In this document: piece by piece, positions 59,109 through 64,000 of the stretch
How the letters are laid out: the number at the start of each line of letters is the position of its first letter
Position numbering within the stretch: the stretch's first letter is position 1
NCBI GenBank assembly: GCA_963971225.1
Contig: OZ020267.1
Span: 50,849,993-50,913,992, forward strand
Source of the DNA: Melieria omissa
Taxonomy: Eukaryota; Arthropoda; Insecta; Diptera; Ulidiidae
Reading direction: 5' to 3'
Length of the DNA: 64,000 bases
The notes under the pieces: model-generated
The model's input: only the letters and a program-made list of their open reading frames with translations
Databases searched by the model: none
Told to the model about the DNA's origin: nothing
Position numbers and translations under genes: made by a program

Positions 59109-59347
59109 CAGTGGTGTCTGGATATAGTGAACTAATTATTTCAAGGCCTGGTCACTGTATTGAGGTTGTTCACTATATCAAGGTCAACATATTTGTTCAA
59201 AAACTCGTTTTATATGCTCAAAATACACTTTTTGTTTTTTGCTTGAAAATTTGTTTCTATATTTAGAGGCTCGATGTCAAAATTTGGGTGTTCACTATAT
59301 CGAGGTGTTTCACTATATAGGGGGTTCACTATACCCAGACACGACTG
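59109..59347. mobile_element. Pogo-like MITE, copy 3 (239 bp)
   Basis: TA flanks lie at 59107-59108 and 59348-59349. The ends are CAGTGGTGTCTGGATATAGT and, read backwards, CAGTCGTGTCTGGGTATAGT. Same orientation as the copy at 48177. Confidence 0.9.
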
Positions 59348-59349
59348 TA

Positions 59350-59652
59350 ATTCAAATAAAGAGGTTGACATATGGGAGTTTCGAACAACATCTTGGAACT
59401 CTATAATACATTTTGTCAAGAAAATTTATTTTAAATAAAAATTATAAATGTTTGTATGTTGTGATCTGTGTGGCAAAGCCAAATCCTCTAAGCTTTACTT
59501 TTTTTTTGTTATTTTCTTATTTATATAAAAAATAATGGATAATGTGACACTTTTTAACACAACTTTTTTATTATTTGTTTTTTACAAAAACTTAATGGAG
59601 CTATGCGAGTTTGATTCATTGTAAATAATACAATATATGTGATTACAGGATG
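59350..59652. other. Spacer
   Basis: AT-rich; nothing recognised. Confidence 0.4.
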
Positions 59653-60175
59653 CAGTGTTGCCAGATACCTGAAATTACTTTCTCCTAAATCTTAAAGAAA
59701 TACTGAAATTTCCTCCCAAAAGTAAAAAAAGCATAATTTAAACTTCTTATAAAAAAAATTAAAACCACCCTTTACAATTATGCAAAATACCTTAAAAATG
59801 TTCTTTCAATTTTTTTTATGAGACTGAAATGAAGATTGAATTCACGAAAGCGGCGTAGTTCACCAAGGAGTATTTGAGACTTCAAAAGTTGAACTAAAAT
59901 TCATCCCATCGACTTCGAAATTCTAAAAAAATAAGAGAAAAATTGACAAATTTCTACAAACCAGTAAGAAGTTTTTCTTAGAGTCATAAAATGTATGTAA
60001 AATAATTTAATAATTTAATAATGAATAATATAATGTATGTCTTACCCCCATTTATTACATCATAGATCAAGTTTTTATGAACTTTATCAATTCAAAAATG
60101 GTATAGTTTGCCCTCAATTTGAATTAGTTGTATCAATTTTCTACGGACCATGGTTTCACATCCTCCAAAGGTACA

Positions 60176-60235
60176 TATCGACACAACTCAAAATTTTTGA
60201 TTTTTCAGGAAACGCAAAAAACTGTTTTTGAGCTA
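60176..60235 (+). repeat. Fragment of the MITE at 29013-29629
   Basis: ACACAACTCAAAATTTTTGA onwards, through AAACGCAAAAAACTG and TTTTTGAGCTA, is identical to 29036-29091. The first 19 bp of the TIR after TATCG are missing. It stops exactly at the TA where the mariner element begins; the other side of the mariner does not continue the MITE. Confidence 0.9.
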
Positions 60236-61112
60236 TCAGGTGTACAACTTTGCTTCCGCCGTTTTCCGATAGGTGGCTGTACCGGCTGAGGCTGGTTGAA
60301 ATACATAGATGGTAATGCCTTTAAAGTGAGTGTGGACAGTGCCTGTGGACGAATTGTCATCGCCGTTTCAGTGACAGTTGTTCTTGTTTTCGTATTATTC
60401 ACGCTCGAAAATGTCCGTTTATGTGCCCAATTCTCGCCATTTGCGGGAAGTTTTACTTTTCTGTTACAATTCGAAAAAAATGCAGCTGAAGCGCATCGAA
60501 TGCTCTCAGAAACTTACGGTGATGCTGCTCTGAGTGAAAGAACGTGTCGGGAGTGGTTTCAACGTTTTAAAAATGGTGATTTCGATGTCGAAGACAAATA
60601 TGGTGGTGGAAGAGAAAAAACCTTCAAAGATGAACAACTAGAAGCATTGCTTGATGAAGATTCGTGCCAAACCCAAGAAGAGCTTGCCGAATCGTTGGGA
60701 GTGAGTCAGCAAGCCATTTCAAAACGTCTCAAGGCCCTGGGCATGATTCAGAAAGAAGGAAACGAGTTGAAACCGAGGGACATCACGGCCTCACGTCGCA
60801 AAAGTGGTCAAAAAGTACCTGGAAACGCTGAAATGGGAAGTCGCCCCTTCTGACTTCCACCTATTCCGTTCGATGGCACACGGCCTGGCAGATCAACATT
60901 TTCAACCCTTCGAAGAATTGGGATTGGATTGCTTCATGGATAGCGTCAAAAGAGGACTCCTTTTTTCGAGCCGGGATCCGAAAATTGCCGGAAAGATGGG
61001 AGAAAGTTGTCGCTAGCGACGGACAATACTTTGAATAATACATCTGTAAGCACTTTTTCGCAATAAAGCTTTTAATTTTGGAAAAAACGGCGGAAGCAAA
61101 GTTGTACACCGA
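60236..61112 (+). mobile_element. Deleted mariner element (mauritiana-like), 877 bp
   Basis: TA flanks lie at 60234-60235 and 61113-61114. The TIRs are TCAGGTGTACAACTTTGCTT on the left and TCGGTGTACAACTTTGCTTC read backwards from the right, continuing into CCGCCGTTTT. The GGTGTACAA terminus resembles that of mauritiana-subfamily elements. The interior is a transposase with its catalytic core deleted. It lies inside the hAT MITE at 59653-61570. Confidence 0.9.
60411..61038 (+). pseudogene. Mariner transposase lacking the catalytic core
   Basis: The expected start is ATG 60411 (MSVYVPNSRHLREVLLFCYN), a +0 frame that a lost base in the A-run at 60474-60480 disconnects from the main frame. The main frame gives NAAEAHRMLSETYGDAALSE, TCREWFQRFKNGDFDVEDK and ESLGVSQQAISKRLKALG, i.e. 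the paired HTH DNA-binding domain, well preserved. After KPRD comes a large deletion, then KYLETLKWEV fused directly to APSDFHLFRSMAHGLADQHF (third Asp), and VVASDGQYFE ending at TAA 61036-61038. The first two catalytic Asp regions are missing. Confidence 0.85.
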
Positions 61113-61578
61113 TAGATACACATAATTATTATTTTTTAATTATCTCTTAAAATTCTTTTATAATTTGCGTCAATTTAAAGGAATTAATCTTCTCTTAAAA
61201 AATATGCCTTTTTTTATTCATCTTCAGCTTAACAACAAAAACAAAATATGATTTCATTGTAACAGAAATAAGTGAAAAGCAGATACGAAGAACGAACTTA
61301 CATTTTGTAAGCTTAACAATTTTTAACACAATTGGGTGCTTTGCCTATTAAAATAGTTGCCAAAATATGTTTTGTTGCCAGTGTTCCCAATACATCATAC
61401 TTCGTTATCCAAAAATATCCCAAAAAATCCAGTAAGGATCTGAATAATCCCCTAAAATAAAATGTAAATCTCCTAAGCTTTCTCCTAAACAATTCTTCCT
61501 CCTAAAAATTCTCCTAAAAGGCCAAAAATCTCCTAAATCTAAGAGGAAATATCCTGATCTGGCAGCACTGACAGGATG

Positions 61579-61856
61579 TCATTGTAAAATATTTGTGCAT
61601 ACAATTATTCCATACATACATATTTATAGAAACCAGGAGAATCATCGAATGGTTGATTCGGAATCAAAAGGAGACACACCTTGAATATCTAAACAAATAG
61701 TTAAAAATTTACTACTTTTTTATATTTTATTTTTACTTTTTTATATACTAACACTTGGAGACAAGAAGAAAATCCAGCCAGATATTATCTTGGGAAATTA
61801 TTTTGTAGAAAACTAAATTAATGTGCAATAAAAGATTCTGTTGTTATCCTTCTGTA
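61579..61856. other. Spacer
   Basis: AT-rich; CATACATATT-type run near 61610-61625. Nothing else recognised. Confidence 0.4.
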
Positions 61857-61857
61857 T

Positions 61858-62275
61858 TAGCCGGCCTCGATAGTCCAGTGGGTAGCGCGCTGACTGCTCA
61901 TACCGAGGCCTCAGTTTCGATTCCTGGCTCGGGCTGGTAAAACGCTCATATATTTCTATAACTATCCACATGAAGCAGATGAGAATTACAAGAATCGCAC
62001 AAGTGAGCTTTTGGCAGGTAATGGGAAAACCTGCCAAGAAAGAAACCTGTGAAAAAAACTGCCAATCGCCGTTCGGATTCGGCGTTAAACTGTAGGTCCC
62101 TCCCCTCCCTTACCCCATCCGCTTGAAATGTGTGCTGTAACATATGTTGGAAAGACAGTGTTGTATACACCTTTCAAAAACGGGTGAAATATGTCTCATC
62201 ACAATGGGCCTCAAAATAGGCCTCCGAGTGTGTCTTTTATAGAGGCAGCCACCATAACCTAACCTAACCTATCCT
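61858..62275 (+). mobile_element. tRNA-headed SINE-like retroelement
   Basis: The head AGCCGGCCTCGATAGTCCAG carries an A box (TAGTCCAGTGG, 61871-61881) and a B-box-like TTTCGATTCC (61915-61924) in tRNA-like spacing. The body includes TTCGGCGTTAAACTGTAGG (about 62077-62096) and the CCCTCCCC stretch; the 3' part has CACTCGGAGGCC reversed (62218-62229) and a CCTAA tail (62255-62272). The tail resembles that of LINE copies in this window, which may mean LINE-derived 3' sequence, as usual for SINEs. The shorter copy at 42198 shares only the head. Confidence 0.65.
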
Positions 62276-64000
62276 TATGTATTAGTCTTTAGTTTAAAAT
62301 TAAAAAAAAATAAGGTTAAAAATCATAAATTTCTTTTCCTTTCAATTATCGACAGTTTGAATATTATTTGTCACTATCTAAGGAAACTTTAGTGAATGGA
62401 CATCAACCCATCTTCTTTGTAAGAAGGCAGTTGCAATGGTGGTATTCACAGTTTTTAGCAACTGACCTGAATAGCACACACTTCAGAAGTAGTCTTCCTG
62501 TACTCTCTTCTGGATATTCTTTCCCCTACGACCTTACGACACTAAACTTGCTAATTATCGAATTTAGATAGTTAACGACCTTTGCAAAGTCACTGCCCTA
62601 CACTTACATTGCCACAAAATCAGCTGATTCTGGTTTACACTTTACACGAAATGTTTCTTTTTGCAAGTTTTGTACAAAATTCATTGGGATGTGATAAACT
62701 GATGATGAGTGGAGAAGTTTACTCAACAGAAACATTGAGGTTGAAACATTTAAAGCTTTTATTAATAAAAATCATGAATATTTGCAATTAATTTGCATGT
62801 TACAGTAAAAATTTCATTAATTGTATGTGTTAAAAAGTTGAATTATTAAAATTAAGCATTTCTGTAAATTAATAATTCAGCATTTCGTAATTATTTTCAG
62901 TGATAATTTCCTCATATTTCAAAGTCACAACACTCAAACAAACACACACACACACATTGCGTGTTTTTAAGCCAATTGTCAGGTGACAATTTCGTTTTGA
63001 TTAGCTTTTAAGTGAAAGAGTGCACACTAAAAAAAATCATGTAGCCATATTACCGGCACAACCTGCATACATACATACATACAAGTTTTGGATCATAAAA
63101 TTGATGTTTAATGAATAAAAGCATGCGTCATCAGTCTCTGGGGTGGTTGCTCTGCTCACTATCTCTCCAATGTTTTCCCGTTAGATACTTTGCTTACGTC
63201 ATTTGCGCAAGCAAGTGATTTTTAGTCCGTATTTTTCACGGTGTACAATAACGAAAATTAAAGTGAAATGAAAATCCCCGAACTAGCAACGCTTCAGCGA
63301 AATTAAAAATGCAACAAAACAGCAACTGACAACTGCGGCAACATTGCAGGGAAAACACTAAATTCGCTTATGTAATGAAACTTAATCCGTGTAATTGAGT
63401 CCAAGGCTGAAAGTTGCTGTGCTCGTGGCAGCATTTGCTGGTTACTATTCTTATGGCGCTGGCATTGTTGTTGTTGTTGTTGTCGTTCTCGTGTTTTAAT
63501 TGCACACATAGCCAGTTTGAATTGTAAACATTGTCACTTTGGGTGCGTGTGAGAGAGTGGTCGCTGTACGTGGGTGGTGCACGCGGGGCCGCGTTCACCG
63601 CCTCAGGACAGAGCCAGGCCGACGGCGCCACGACACGCAACACGCTGCTCAATAATTAATGCTGGCAATTTGGCAGTTTCACAGACATAACTTTATTACA
63701 TGTTGTAGCAGCAGCAGCTAAATATGGTGTCTGTGTAAAAATTAGTGCTGTCATATAAGTGCCGCAGCTATTTCTGTAAAGTTTAGAAGGCCAAAGCGAA
63801 ACTGACATTAAAATCAAATTTGCAGTGCAGCAAATCACTGACAATTATTAACATAGTTCTAAAAAACGAATATAAATTCCTTGTAATTTTCATAGTTTAT
63901 TAACTTTTTTTTATTTTTGGGCCTTGTGATGGTAGCGTGTCGGTCTGTCGCGATATTCGGCCAAATATTGTGTGCCCAATTGACTTTTTGCGCACAAGGC
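62276..64000. other. Intergenic stretch to the window end
   Basis: CA repeats near 62938-62956, a CATA run near 63065-63081 and a GTT run near 63466-63485. Short frames on both strands lack recognised domains. Nothing supported. Confidence 0.4.

Larger units (their letters stand above)
59653..61570 (-). mobile_element. hAT MITE copy C, carrying nested insertions (1918 bp)
   Basis: Both flanks are exactly ACAGGATG (59645-59652 and 61571-61578), a perfect 8-bp duplication. The ends are CAGTGTTGCCAGATACC and, read backwards, CAGTGCTGCCAGATCAGG. The outer parts (59653-59765 and about 61130-61570) match copies A and B in reverse orientation. The middle holds about 400 bp of unrelated AT-rich DNA, a 60-bp piece of the 29-kb MITE and a deleted mariner. 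The two outer parts seem to overlap slightly in content, so the history may include duplication as well as insertion. Confidence 0.85.

Noticed and set aside
61858..61935. A functional tRNA gene
   Set aside because: A/B boxes are present, but the body continues into a retroelement and a second truncated copy exists at 42198; a SINE head fits better.

Overview
The window looks like intergenic or intronic DNA from a higher dipteran, most likely an acalyptrate fly such as a tephritid. That attribution is inference. It rests on low GC, abundant CATA, TGTA and AAC microsatellites, very few long ORFs, and a dense load of mariner, piggyBac-type, hAT and pogo-like DNA transposons plus non-LTR retrotransposon tails. 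No complete host protein gene can be supported. There is a 200-base assembly gap at 43398-43597.

Host-gene candidates are few and weak. They are an open frame running off the left edge (1-138) followed by AT-rich, 3'UTR-like sequence; a possible first coding exon at 6764-6930 ending at a GTGAGT donor; a 33-codon glycine-rich hydrophobic frame on the minus strand at 16361-16462 that abuts a GTAAGT donor; and a GC-rich open frame at 27919-28221.

Most interpretable content is mobile DNA, and many elements can be delimited to the base by terminal inverted repeats (TIRs) plus target-site duplications (TSDs). Four mariner-type elements (3891-4414, 12391-13294, 54751-55302, 60236-61112) flank at TA. 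In each one an internal deletion removed at least the first catalytic Asp region of the transposase while both TIRs survived. TTAA-flanked, piggyBac-type elements lie at 2497, 8359, 9354, 11702, 15209, 18302, 23274, 34250 and 44142; the one at 18302-19744 still carries recognisable piggyBac transposase fragments. hAT-type elements with 8-bp TSDs lie at 9114, 13503, 32006, 35784, 47729, 57574 and 59653; three of these (13503, 35784, 59653) are copies of one CAGTGTTGCCAGA family. Short pogo-like MITEs flank at TA (46632, 46894, 48177, 55636, 59109). A 617-bp TA-flanked MITE lies at 29013.

Retroelement remnants are 3' pieces only: I-group LINE tails with an RNase H domain and C-terminal zinc motif (20555-21420, 44740-45285, 50768-51945), a second LINE family recognised by its ORF2 C-terminus (39713-40262, 25770-25976, 4630-4740), and tRNA-headed SINE-like copies (42198, 61858). 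Several sit nested. The best case is 59653-61570, where a hAT MITE with a perfect 8-bp TSD holds unrelated DNA, a fragment of the 29-kb MITE and a deleted mariner. The remaining sequence is AT-rich DNA with microsatellites and one 4-copy, 148-bp tandem repeat (26575-27096). I found no CRISPR arrays, operons, rRNA genes or confident tRNA genes.
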